Part shown: positions 52,893 through 60,405 of the stretch, in pieces
Numbering within the stretch: the stretch's first letter is position 1
How the letters are laid out: each line of letters starts with the position of its first letter
DNA from: DASUPK01 sp963797265
GTDB taxonomy: Bacteria; Actinomycetota; Thermoleophilia; Solirubrobacterales; 70-9
Reading direction: 5' to 3'
Assembly (NCBI GenBank): GCA_963797265.1
Contig: CAWCOY010000003.1
Coordinates: 1,116,001 to 1,180,000 of the forward strand
DNA length: 64,000 bases
Made by a program: the position numbers and the translations under genes
Notes under the pieces: generated by a model
Told to the model about the DNA's origin: nothing
Databases searched by the model: none
The model's input: the letters and a program-made list of their open reading frames with translations, nothing else

Positions 52893-53036
52893 ATGAATGA
52901 GCAAAGAGAATCCCAGCTGGAATCTCGATTGGCCCGGTTGGAGGCGAGCAACTTCTGGATGGGGACTATCGCCCTGGTGGTCGGTGTCTTCATCGCTGTG
53001 ATGATGTTGTGGGTGTTGGGGTCGGTGATCTTCTAA
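52893..53036 (+). CDS. Small coiled-coil membrane protein, holin-accessory-like
   Basis: A 47-residue protein: polar heptad start (ESQLESRLARLEASNFW) and one membrane helix (MGTIALVVGVFIAVMMLWVL). The design resembles XhlA-type phage lysis accessory proteins. It has a strong GAGGAGGGG ribosome site 9 bases before the ATG. Its 3' end overlaps the convergent gene at 52990 by 47 bases. Confidence 0.6.
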   Translation: MNEQRESQLESRLARLEASNFWMGTIALVVGVFIAVMMLWVLGSVIF

Positions 53037-53364
53037 AACGCCTACTGATCGCGGTGTTTGCGGTGTGGGCGTTTCTCGGAGCTGGTGTAGGTCCGTAGTC
53101 GCGGGCAAGTCCCTCCAGCATCAGTTCTGCCTGGTCGGCTCGGTCGGAGATCACCTGCTGGTGTGCAGCGGCCATCTCCGGTGAAAGCTGATACCCCCGG
53201 CCCTCAAAATCGTCGCCCTCGATCCGTACCGCGTGACCCGACTCGACCAGTTCATCGCAAACGGCAATGGCGTCAACGAGATCCTCGGTGAGCACGATGC
53301 CTGCCGGATACACAACCGTCAGGGTCGCCAGTGCTTCCTGCTCCTTGTCGGTCAGATCGGTCAT
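52990..53364 (-). CDS. Hypothetical element protein
   Basis: A 124-residue soluble protein beginning MTDLTDKEQEALATLTVVYP and including DAIAVCDELVESGHAVRIEGDDFEGRGY, an acidic helix-turn-helix-like N-terminal part that could be a winged helix; the C-terminal 30 residues are Arg/Thr/Pro-rich. The overlap with the small membrane gene suggests that the last residues may be dispensable. No family recognised. Confidence 0.55.
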   Translation of the reverse strand: MTDLTDKEQEALATLTVVYPAGIVLTEDLVDAIAVCDELVESGHAVRIEGDDFEGRGYQLSPEMAAAHQQVISDRADQAELMLEGLARDYGPTPAPRNAHTANTAISRRFRRSPTPTPTTSSQR

Positions 53365-53454
53365 CGGTTTGCCCTTCTTCGGTATCGGGGCGGCCCCGGC
53401 GGTGAGCAGAACAGAGCCGCGCGGAGCCGCCCCTGCACCCTCTATGAGGAGGTC

Positions 53455-54714
53455 TTAGCTCAAGCCGCTAACCACCGTAAATGCCTCCGCCCGGTAGCAG
53501 AGCAGGGCCTCCCGCTGCTCGGCTCGAATCGAAACCAGGTCTTTCACAAAATAATCCTGGTGCGAATTTGTGTCCTCGACCGTGACCCCAGAGCGGCGGG
53601 CAATGGCCGCTGCGGTGGCGAAGCCTCCGACGATCGCCGTGCCCAGCCCGACCGTTGTGCTCAGCGCGACCGGGGTATCCCACAAGGTCTGCCCGAATAG
53701 GTTGGCCGCCCCGGCGTTCTGAGCGGCCACGCCGAACGGCCCCGCTCCGAAGTAGGCCCCTGTCGTTCCGCCGCTGCCATCCCGGAGCAACCGGCTGCTC
53801 AGCCAGTTGGTTGGATGCATGACGATCCCTGTTGGGATGACGTGCGAACTGCCCGCCGTGTTACCGATCACCTTCGCAATGGCGGTGAGGTTGTCGTCGG
53901 AGCCGCGCGCGTAGACGTTGACCCCGGCGCGCCCAACAAGGCCCGCGAGTTCGTTGCCGCCAGCGCCGCGCAGCAGTTGGCGTTCCTCGTCGAGTTGAAC
54001 AAACAGCGAGAGCCTGCTGCCGACGAACCCTTGCGCTGCGGCAGCGTCCTCGATCAACTCGTCGCTCACGGTGATCGCGGTGGCGATCTTTTTCACCGGC
54101 TCGTCCACCGTGTCGAGGTCGAGCGTGCTCTCGGGCTTGGTGCCGCCCTCCGCAACGCCAGCAGCACTGCTGGTTGCCGTACGTTCAATCGCGTACCTGA
54201 CCGTGTTCGTCGTTGTGGTGATCGCCGCGAACAGGTCGGTGACCGCGATGGGTTGGAAGAGCTTCTCCACGACGCCGGGGACGACCGTGGGGCCAGCGGA
54301 GAGCAAGCCGCCGCCCGTACCCGTGCCGGGAGCACCGGCGCCTTCGAGGAGCGTGCCCTTCGCCTGGAGGCTGCCGACCGGGATCGCGCCCGTTGACCAC
54401 CGCTGCCCCCGGGTCGCCGGATCGGCGATGGCTTTGTAGCCCTCCGATTCGACGAACGCCCGTCCCGCGTCAGCGTGGGCGAGCGGTCTGCCGTCGCCGC
54501 CGGTTAGGCCCCCGCCACCGGGGGTGCCGATCCTTTCGGCCGCGTCGAACGCTTGCTGCTTCGCCCGCAAGTCCTTGAGCCTTGCGACCTTCTCCTCGGC
54601 CTCCTCGCGTTCGGCCGGGGTCAACTGGCGGCCCTCGGCGTCGGCCCGGTCAAATAGGGCGGCCGCTTCGCCCGCTAGTTGCTGCATGCGGGCCTGCGTT
54701 TGCTTCTGGTTCAT
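53455..54714 (-). CDS. HK97-family phage major capsid protein
   Basis: A 419-residue protein with the HK97 layout: coiled N-terminal delta domain (QTQARMQQLAGEAAALFDRA ... LKDLRAKQQAF), Gly-rich linker at 70-130, then the capsid fold (VVEKLFQPIAVTDLFAAI ... KKIATAITVSDELIEDA ... QLLRGAGGNELAGLVG ... GIVMHPTNWLSSRLLRDG ... RAEQREALLCYRAEAF). A GGGGGAGGAG site precedes ATG 54714. It forms phage heads, or a cargo shell if no other head gene is present. No protease or portal gene adjoins it. Confidence 0.9.
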   Translation of the reverse strand: MNQKQTQARMQQLAGEAAALFDRADAEGRQLTPAEREEAEEKVARLKDLRAKQQAFDAAERIGTPGGGGLTGGDGRPLAHADAGRAFVESEGYKAIADPATRGQRWSTGAIPVGSLQAKGTLLEGAGAPGTGTGGGLLSAGPTVVPGVVEKLFQPIAVTDLFAAITTTTNTVRYAIERTATSSAAGVAEGGTKPESTLDLDTVDEPVKKIATAITVSDELIEDAAAAQGFVGSRLSLFVQLDEERQLLRGAGGNELAGLVGRAGVNVYARGSDDNLTAIAKVIGNTAGSSHVIPTGIVMHPTNWLSSRLLRDGSGGTTGAYFGAGPFGVAAQNAGAANLFGQTLWDTPVALSTTVGLGTAIVGGFATAAAIARRSGVTVEDTNSHQDYFVKDLVSIRAEQREALLCYRAEAFTVVSGLS

Positions 54715-54937
54715 GGTCACGCTCCTCCCCCGCGCCTTGTGGCGGAGTGTTGAGCGCAGCCGGTTCAGTCCTCGTTCACGGTCCTCGCCCCCCGGGGCGG
54801 TTGGCCAGTGAAGGCTCCTCGCGCTTGGGCGGGGGGGTTGCCGCAAAGTTGCCGCTCGCGGTCTGCGGTATGTACGCGCCGAACGTAGCAAGGTCAGCCG
54901 CGACTTCCCAACTGCAACAACGACCCGAGGGCGCGCG

Positions 54938-55267
54938 CTAGCCCTTGCCGCCGAGCACCCACCCGGCGAACTGCATGACGCGTCGGAAGGTCCGCTCGCG
55001 CCGGAGCACGATGCGGAACAGGATCGCCGAGCCGATGAACGTCGCCGCGCCGATGCCGACCCGGCACGGCCAGCTCACGTCGTGGACTCCGAGCGCAACG
55101 CTGACGGCGATCCCGATCAGCACCGTCAGGATCGTCAGCCGGTTCGCGGTCAGAACCTGTCGGACTTCAGTCTCCAGCTCCAGGGTGGCCGACGAGGTCC
55201 CCCGGGATGTGAGCTTGCCGAGGTCGGCTGGCCTCGGCTCCCGCGGCTCGTCGGTGCCTTCGCCCAT
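54938..55267 (-). CDS. Small two-helix membrane protein
   Basis: A 109-residue protein with a soluble start of about 45 residues (MGEGTDEPREPRPADLGKLT), two membrane helices (LTILTVLIGIAVSVALGV; VGIGAATFIGSAILFRIVL) and a basic tail. It is the last gene before the right end of the element. A TTG at 55273 is another possible start. No family recognised. Confidence 0.6.
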   Translation of the reverse strand: MGEGTDEPREPRPADLGKLTSRGTSSATLELETEVRQVLTANRLTILTVLIGIAVSVALGVHDVSWPCRVGIGAATFIGSAILFRIVLRRERTFRRVMQFAGWVLGGKG

Positions 55268-55537
55268 GCGCAAAGTCTGACCGAGGGGGCGGCGGGTGCC
55301 TACCGTGCGCCCGGCGCGCGCCGCGCGCCCCGCTCACCGATACCGCGGTGGTGGGCCGTTGTAACTGCCCGCATGGGGCGCGCCGCTACGAAACCAGGAT
55401 CGGCCCGAACAATTCACGCGACGGCGCAGGTCGCCATAGATCGTGTTCGCCAGTCGTTCGCCAGTACAACCGGTGCCAACCGGCCCTAACCGGGTCCATT
55501 TCGTGCCTGGAACCGTGAACCGTGCGTGCAGTTAAAT
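55268..55537. other. Right end of the element, no gene seen
   Basis: About 270 bases with no convincing gene. It holds a run of GCGCGCC-type inverted repeats near 55311-55331, the two TTCGCCAGT repeats and AACCGG repeats (55470-55492) just before the attachment copy. Confidence 0.5.
55446..55465 (+). repeat. Double direct repeat TTCGCCAGT, right arm sites
   Basis: TTCGCCAGT at 55446 and 55457, 11 bases apart, in the same orientation as the three copies at the left end. Confidence 0.65.
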
Positions 55538-55576
55538 ATGTGGATCATCGTCTTCACGACGGTTTACGTCCTCTAG
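55538..55576 (+). other. Right attachment core (ctaE end copy 2)
   Basis: Codes for MWIIVFTTVYVL and stop, as at the end of ctaE, with four synonymous base differences. The bases before it (TTAAAT) are unrelated to ctaE. It is probably the original host end of ctaE displaced by integration. Confidence 0.75.
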
Positions 55577-55588
55577 CTCCTAGGCACC

Positions 55589-55984
55589 GTGCCCGGACGG
55601 CACGTCGACACGATTCAGATCGGCTACGAGGGGTTCAATCGCGGTGACCTCACGGAGGCGCGCGAGATACTCGACGAGCACGTCGAGTGGACGACGACCG
55701 GGGCTTTCCCCGGCATCGAGGGCGTCTACCGCGGTCCGGATGCGCTCGATGACTGGATGGAGGCGCTCCGCGCGGAGTGGCGTGAGTTCCACGTGAGCCT
55801 CGCGGAGGTCCTCGCCGAGACCGACGATGCGGTCATGGTGGCCGAGCGGCTCTGGGGCCGGGGTCGCGAGAGCGGCGCGGAGGTCCAGATGCAGACCTAC
55901 GCGATCTACCGGTTCAACGCCGAGGGGAAACTGACGCTGCGGGAGGCCTTCAGCACCGCGGAGGAGGCCCTGGCGGCCTTCTAG
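55589..55984 (+). CDS. NTF2/SnoaL-like protein
   Basis: A 131-residue single-domain protein of the NTF2-like cone fold: IQIGYEGFNRGDLTEAREILDEHVEWTT, then GVYRGPDALDDWMEAL and VMVAERLWGRGRESGAEVQM. Members are isomerases, small-molecule binders or ester cyclases; the substrate is unknown. It begins on GTG 13 bases after the displaced ctaE end, so it was once the gene directly downstream of ctaE. Confidence 0.85.
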   Translation: MPGRHVDTIQIGYEGFNRGDLTEAREILDEHVEWTTTGAFPGIEGVYRGPDALDDWMEALRAEWREFHVSLAEVLAETDDAVMVAERLWGRGRESGAEVQMQTYAIYRFNAEGKLTLREAFSTAEEALAAF

Positions 55985-56008
55985 GGTTGTTCCGCGGAGC
56001 GGCCCAGC

Positions 56009-57471
56009 TCAGTAGGTCGTGAAGAAGGTCGGCGCCTGCTGGGCGAGGATGATCCAAGCCGCGGGGGCGGCCGCCGGCCAGACGTGTACTCGACGCCCAG
56101 GGTCGCGTTCGTCAGCGTCTCGTTCGCCTGCAGCGGGCCCGCCGACGTGCCGGTGATCGCCTTCCAGGCCGTGATCCAGCTGTCCAGGGTGCTGGTGCTC
56201 CCGCCGACGACGGAGCTGGCCAGGCGCACCATCGGCGTCGCCTCGAACCACAGGATGTCCGGCCCGATGGAGCCCAGGTACGGCTTGTAGCCGGAGAACG
56301 GGCCGCTCGCCTGGTAGGTGTTGTTGTAGGTGGTGGCGTTGGTCGACTTGACCACCGAGCGGCCCGAGACCCCGAAGTTGTTCTTTGCATAGTTGAGGAC
56401 GCGGGTGGCTGTGGAGTGATGCCCGTTCACCTCCTCGAAGAGGGCGCCGAGCACCTGCACGTCGACTGGCACCGCGCTGTCGTTGAGCCCCTGGATGAAG
56501 TGGGTGCTCGAGCCGCTGCCGGTGAGCAGGTCGTCCTCGATCGCGTTGCCGATCGTGAGGGCGGCGCCGCCGTACTTCGTGAAGCCGGTGTTGTCGCCGG
56601 CCGTCTGCAGTTCGACCGCCAGGTGTCCGAGGAACATGTAGGCGAGCAGGTTGTGCTGGGCCGAGTACCAGGGGAGGCCCGGTCCGCCTCTGATCAGCCC
56701 GTCGGTGCCCTGGAGCGTGAGCAGGTAGTCGGCGGCCTTCTTCGCCATCGACCGATAGGTGGAAGTTCCGAAGCGAGCGTCGTACTTGGTCGCGGCCAGG
56801 CCGATCCAGGCGATCGTCCCCGTCCGGTACATGCCGGCTCCCAGGCCGGTTGAGACGTCAAAGGCGATGTCGATCGAGCCGTCGGAGTACTGGAGCGCTG
56901 CGAGCTGGTCGAGGATCTGCTTCGCCTGTGATTGGTTGCCCTGTGCCACGAAGGACGCGGCGCTGACGGCGGAGTCGTAGGTCCAGGACCAGTTGAGCAG
57001 GCGGTTGTAGGAGGGATCGCCGCTGGGGATCAGGTGGGAGCGGGTCAGGGCTAGCGGGGTGGCGAGGGCGGCGGCCCTGGCGACCGGGGAGGAGATGGTT
57101 GCGACCGGCGAGGAGTCGAGGCGCTTCGGGCCCCTGTCCATGCTGGGGACCGCAAGAGACTCCGACTTGCGGGCGCCCCGCTTGTGCTTCGCGCGGAGCG
57201 TCGAGCAGCGCTTGTGCTTCTTCTTCTGGGACTTGGAGCAGACCGGGCCAGCCTGACGCGCGAGCCAGCGGGCGAGCGGGTCGCTCGGGCGACCCTTCTT
57301 GGTGTACGGCCAGGCGAGGCGGACCTTGCCCCCAGTGCGATGGCGCTTCTTGGCCTTGGCCGTCGACGCCTCCGGCGAGGGGCTCGCGCTTGCGAGCTCC
57401 GTCGAGATTCCGGTTACCGCGATCGCGCAGGCGACGACCGCCGCGGCAAGCCTCCGAACGTGCCTGCCCAC
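56009..57471 (-). pseudogene. Secreted (alpha/alpha)-barrel-like protein with C-terminal frameshift
   Basis: A signal peptide (RRLAAAVVACAIAVTGISTE), a basic Lys-rich segment (KKKHKRCSTLRAKHKRGARK) and a 350-residue domain (LIPSGDPSYNRLLNWSWTYDSAVSA ... GPDILWFEATPMVRLASS) resembling the barrel of glycosidase or cellulase-like proteins. After GVEY the frame runs into Arg/Pro-rich shadow sequence to a stop at 55981; adding one base near 56085 gives HVWPAAAPAAWIILAQQAPT ... Y and a stop at 56009, the evident true end. Either a one-base deletion in the strain or a sequence error. Confidence 0.75.
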
Positions 57472-57530
57472 TCGGCAGGTGTACGCATAATCTTGATCCG
57501 GGAAACCCCCAAATCTTGGACGGGAATCCC

Positions 57531-57788
57531 GTGATCGTGAAGGCCTCCATCCCCCTGAACGAGACGCCCGAAAAGAAACCCCGCAACCCGCTCCGCAACG
57601 AGGGGGACATGTTCCGCGTCCTGATCATGTTCGGCGTCGCCGCGGCCATCGTCATCGCGGTGGCCCTTCTCATCTCCTCCTTGGCTGGGGCGATCGTGGG
57701 CGCGGTCCTCGTGGCGATCGGCCTGTGGCGGACCTGGAACCTGATCCAGGACTGGCGCCGCTACGGATCGGACCCGGCGGAGCGCTAG
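57531..57788 (+). CDS. Small two-helix membrane protein
   Basis: An 85-residue protein: polar start rich in Pro, Lys and Glu, then two membrane helices (FRVLIMFGVAAAIVIAVALL; AGAIVGAVLVAIGLWRTW) and the end IQDWRRYGSDPAER. It could start at GTG 57531, GTG 57537 or ATG 57610. It is divergent from the secreted protein at 57471. Function unknown. Confidence 0.6.
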   Translation: MIVKASIPLNETPEKKPRNPLRNEGDMFRVLIMFGVAAAIVIAVALLISSLAGAIVGAVLVAIGLWRTWNLIQDWRRYGSDPAER

Positions 57789-57849
57789 AGCGAGTCGCGA
57801 TCTCGAGCGATTGACCACCACATACGGGGGCAAAGTGCTCGAGATCGGA

Positions 57850-58605
57850 TTACGGCGCGAGTGCGGTGCGTGCCGAGCCCCCAACGACGAAGCCAACCGA
57901 ACTCGTCCCGGGGATACACGGGCGGAATCTCGGGAAGATCTTGCCGGGCCGCGGCATGACGCTCGATCCGAGCAGCACGCCGGCAGGATCGAATGCCGTC
58001 ACCCGCATCTTGGCGTCGGCAACGCACCCTCGGAAGTCGGCCACGAAGTAACCGAAAGGCATCTGATGGAGTCTCGCCAGGACGTCGGAGCTCGGCACGG
58101 CGAGGATGCCCGAGACTTCCTTCCGGGTTCGCTTGCCTCTCTTGCGGCGGCTGGCAACGGCGGTCACCGATGCTGCGCTTGGCTGCACGAATCCGGCTAC
58201 CTCGCTTAGCGACCTCCGTCCTTTCTTGCTGTCGACCTCGAAGGTTTCCGATTGGATCGCGATCGACCTGGGTAGGACGACCCTCCCGCAGGTGGCTGAG
58301 GAGGTGTCCCGGGCGACCTGATCGATGTCGATACAAAGTCCCACGTTGCTGTCCTGGCCGACGATCTCGACCTTGCCGAACGGCCCGACGCCCACCCCGA
58401 TCACGATTGCTTCGCTCGTCGCCTTCGGGAGGGATGTCTTCTTGTGCGGCGGAGGGAACGGCAGCGGGGGTCCCATGGTCGGCGGACCGCCGATCTCGCC
58501 GGTGGCCTGAGCGCCGGCGCCCGCGGGTACGGCTCCGAGGAGCACGGTGAGCCCGATCGCAGCCTTGGTCCAAGCGCGCATCTGTGTCTGAGCCATACCC
58601 TCCAT
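57850..58605 (-). CDS. Secreted protein, unknown
   Basis: A 251-residue exported protein: signal peptide (AAIGLTVLLGAVPAGAGAQA), a Pro/Gly-rich stretch, then a domain with two Cys pairs (GLCIDIDQ ... ATCGRVV; FRGCVADAK ... FRPCIPG), likely disulfides, and a basic loop RRKRGKRTRKE in the middle. No family recognised. The start may be ATG 58605 or ATG 58596. Confidence 0.65.
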   Translation of the reverse strand: MEGMAQTQMRAWTKAAIGLTVLLGAVPAGAGAQATGEIGGPPTMGPPLPFPPPHKKTSLPKATSEAIVIGVGVGPFGKVEIVGQDSNVGLCIDIDQVARDTSSATCGRVVLPRSIAIQSETFEVDSKKGRRSLSEVAGFVQPSAASVTAVASRRKRGKRTRKEVSGILAVPSSDVLARLHQMPFGYFVADFRGCVADAKMRVTAFDPAGVLLGSSVMPRPGKIFPRFRPCIPGTSSVGFVVGGSARTALAP

Positions 58606-58652
58606 ACGTCCGACAACGGCCTCGAGGTCCCAATGTCAGACCCTTTGCGAGA

Positions 58653-58699
58653 GGCTGTCCCGGATTATGGCCCTTATAGGGCCAAAAGCCGGGACAGCC
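58653..58699. terminator. Large two-step hairpin
   Basis: GGCTGTCCCGG pairs with CCGGGACAGCC, enclosing an inner stem GGCCC-TTATA-GGGCC. It begins next to the stop of the cytochrome c gene (58701) and probably ends its transcript; no T-run is seen. The inner step resembles the hairpin at 35566-35596. Confidence 0.6.
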
Positions 58700-58700
58700 G

Positions 58701-59456
58701 CTACTTCTTGGCGCCGCCCGCTCCGCCGCCGCTACCGGCACCGGCACCACCACCGCCACCTGTGGCGGTCTGCAGATAGGAGACGAGCGCGGCGAGCTGG
58801 TCCGGCTGCAGGGTCTGGCCGAAGTTCTGGGGCATCACGTTCGGCTGGTAGCCCGGCGCGATCACCGCGTTCGGGTCGCTGATGGACTGGGAGATCTGTT
58901 GCGCGCTCATGCCCTTCAGCGCCTCGTCGAGGTTGGGGCCGGTGGTGCCCGTGGTCCCGGCCTGCGCGAGCGTGTGGCAGCCCCCGCAGTTGGTGGCGAA
59001 GAACTGCGGCGGGGCGAAGACCGGCGGCCTGATGCCGGGCACGCCGGCGACGCTCGCGACGTAGGCGGCGACGTCGTTCAGGTCATCTCCCTCGACCAGC
59101 TTGGCCGGCATGTACACGTCGGTCTGCTCCGGGGTCGCGGGACGTGGGTTCTCGACCTGCGCCTTGATCACTCCCTCGAAGGTGTCGGGGTCCTGGCCGT
59201 TGGCCCGCGCCTCCTTGAAGGCGAAGTCGAGGTTCGGCCCGACGGCGCCGTTGGTCCCTGCGCCGGTCAGCGTGTGGCAGCTGCCGCACTTCTGCGTGAA
59301 GAGCTGCTGGCCCCTGGCGAGATCGGGCTTCGGGCCGAGGTCGCAGCCGGTCAAGGCGATCGTGGCCGCGGCTGCGGCCATCGTGGCGATCACCCAGATC
59401 GCCCGCCCGTCGATTCGGCGGCGGTTTTTGTCGCCGCCGTTTGAGAAGCCGCTCAT
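58701..59456 (-). CDS. Membrane-anchored diheme cytochrome c
   Basis: A 251-residue protein: signal or anchor segment with possible lipobox ALTGCDLG, two c-type heme motifs CGSCH (near residue 57) and CGGCH (near 156), each in a cytochrome c domain with distal Met (VYMPAKLV; NVMPQNFG), and a Gly-rich tail ending KK. It likely delivers electrons to the CuA site of the nearby aa3 oxidase. It is divergent from the CBS gene. Confidence 0.92.
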   Translation of the reverse strand: MSGFSNGGDKNRRRIDGRAIWVIATMAAAAATIALTGCDLGPKPDLARGQQLFTQKCGSCHTLTGAGTNGAVGPNLDFAFKEARANGQDPDTFEGVIKAQVENPRPATPEQTDVYMPAKLVEGDDLNDVAAYVASVAGVPGIRPPVFAPPQFFATNCGGCHTLAQAGTTGTTGPNLDEALKGMSAQQISQSISDPNAVIAPGYQPNVMPQNFGQTLQPDQLAALVSYLQTATGGGGGAGAGSGGGAGGAKK

Positions 59457-59557
59457 CGGCGCGGAATCCTATATGCCGCCCCTGAGCCGTCGGCGCGTCA
59501 CCAGGCGTGGGATAAGCTTGCGCGGAACGGCACTTGAGCCGTTGGAGAGGAGTTGTG

Positions 59558-59959
59558 GTGGAAGTTCGCGAGGGGATGTCGAGCGTGGTGCTGGCGGTTG
59601 GGCCCGGCCACACGTTGCGAGAGACCGCCACCAAGATGACCGAAAAGGGGACCGGGGCGGCGCTCGTTTTCGACGAGGAATCCCCTGCGCCCCGAATCAT
59701 CACCGAGCGCGACATCCTCAGAGCGGTCGGCACGGGCAAGGACCCGGACAACGAGATGGTGGCCGATCACATGTCGGAGAGCGTCATCTCAGCCGCGCCC
59801 GAATGGAGCCTCGAGCGGGCCGCCGAGGAGATGGTGCAGCGCGGCATCCGACACCTGGTCATCGTGGATCGTGGCGAGCTGGTCGGCGTGCTTTCCATGC
59901 GGGACATCGTCCGCTGCTGGACGAGGTTCGGCGCGACCTCGTCCATGAGCCCTCCGTAG
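59558..59959 (+). CDS. CBS-domain pair protein
   Basis: A 133-residue stand-alone CBS pair: VVLAVGPGHTLRETATKMTE ... PRIITERDILRA and VISAAPEWSLERAAEEMVQRGIRHLVIVDRGELVGVLSMRDIV. Such proteins bind adenine nucleotides and regulate partners. A GGAGAGGAG site precedes two adjacent GTG codons; the second (59558) has the better spacing. Confidence 0.88.
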   Translation: MEVREGMSSVVLAVGPGHTLRETATKMTEKGTGAALVFDEESPAPRIITERDILRAVGTGKDPDNEMVADHMSESVISAAPEWSLERAAEEMVQRGIRHLVIVDRGELVGVLSMRDIVRCWTRFGATSSMSPP

Positions 59960-59964
59960 CTGCG

Positions 59965-60225
59965 TCAGTCTCCGGGAACTGACACCGAGAGCGGGATCGG
60001 CGCCGTGTCCGTCCGCTGCTGGCGCGGCATACGCGCGATCTCGGCCCGGTTGGCGCGCAGCCAGCCGATCAGGCCGCCGAACGCGATGAAGGCGCCGATC
60101 ACCGAGTAAGGCCACCAGGCGTAGAGCCCGACGATCACGGCCGCCAGCCCGAAGGCGAGGAGCGCCGGGAAAACGGTCGCCCGGGGCAGGTAGATCGACT
60201 CGGTCGGCTTCGGAGGCTGGGTCAT
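59965..60225 (-). CDS. Small two-helix protein, possible oxidase subunit IV
   Basis: An 86-residue protein with a polar start (TQPPKPTESIYLPRATVFPA) and two membrane helices (ALLAFGLAAVIVGLYAW; SVIGAFIAFGGLIGWLRANR), similar in design to the small subunit IV (CtaF) of actinobacterial aa3 oxidases. Its ATG overlaps the stop of the 36-residue gene upstream. Confidence 0.7.
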   Translation of the reverse strand: MTQPPKPTESIYLPRATVFPALLAFGLAAVIVGLYAWWPYSVIGAFIAFGGLIGWLRANRAEIARMPRQQRTDTAPIPLSVSVPGD

Positions 60226-60332
60226 CGCAGGTAGAGGATCGCGACATAGAAGGCCAGCGCGAAGACGAGCAGCGCGAGGGAACTGGCGACCATTCCCGAC
60301 TTGATGAGTGCTCTGGCGCGCTCGCGATCCAC
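60222..60332 (-). CDS. 36-residue membrane protein in oxidase cluster
   Basis: MDRERARALIKSGMVASSLA followed by a hydrophobic end, ALLVFALAFYVAILYLR: one membrane helix with a charged start. The GTG at 60332 lies 7 bases after a TAGGGT box (60345-60340), and the stop overlaps the next ATG (ATGA). Promoter position and coupling make it a credible small subunit or assembly factor of the oxidase. Confidence 0.65.
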   Translation of the reverse strand: MDRERARALIKSGMVASSLALLVFALAFYVAILYLR

Positions 60333-60405
60333 GGCGGAAACCCTACATAACCGGTCGCCACAAACACCGCGGCCGAATCAAGAACATCTTTATTGGCTCC
60401 CCGGG

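Larger units (their letters stand above)
50516..55576. mobile_element. Integrated phage-derived element in ctaE 3' end
   Basis: A 5.0 kb insert between two copies of the ctaE gene end (50516-50554 and 55538-55576). It carries a tyrosine integrase remnant next to the left end, short direct repeats inside both ends (arm-type sites), a zinc-finger protein, a glycine-rich secreted protein, small proteins and an HK97-type major capsid protein, but no portal, terminase, protease or tail genes. It appears to be a decayed prophage or phage satellite that used a protein gene as attachment site. Confidence 0.85.

Noticed and set aside
53455..54714. Capsid gene as an encapsulin (host nanocompartment)
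   Set aside because: It has an N-terminal delta-like coiled segment and phage-type sequence, sits in an integrated element and has no adjacent cargo enzyme.
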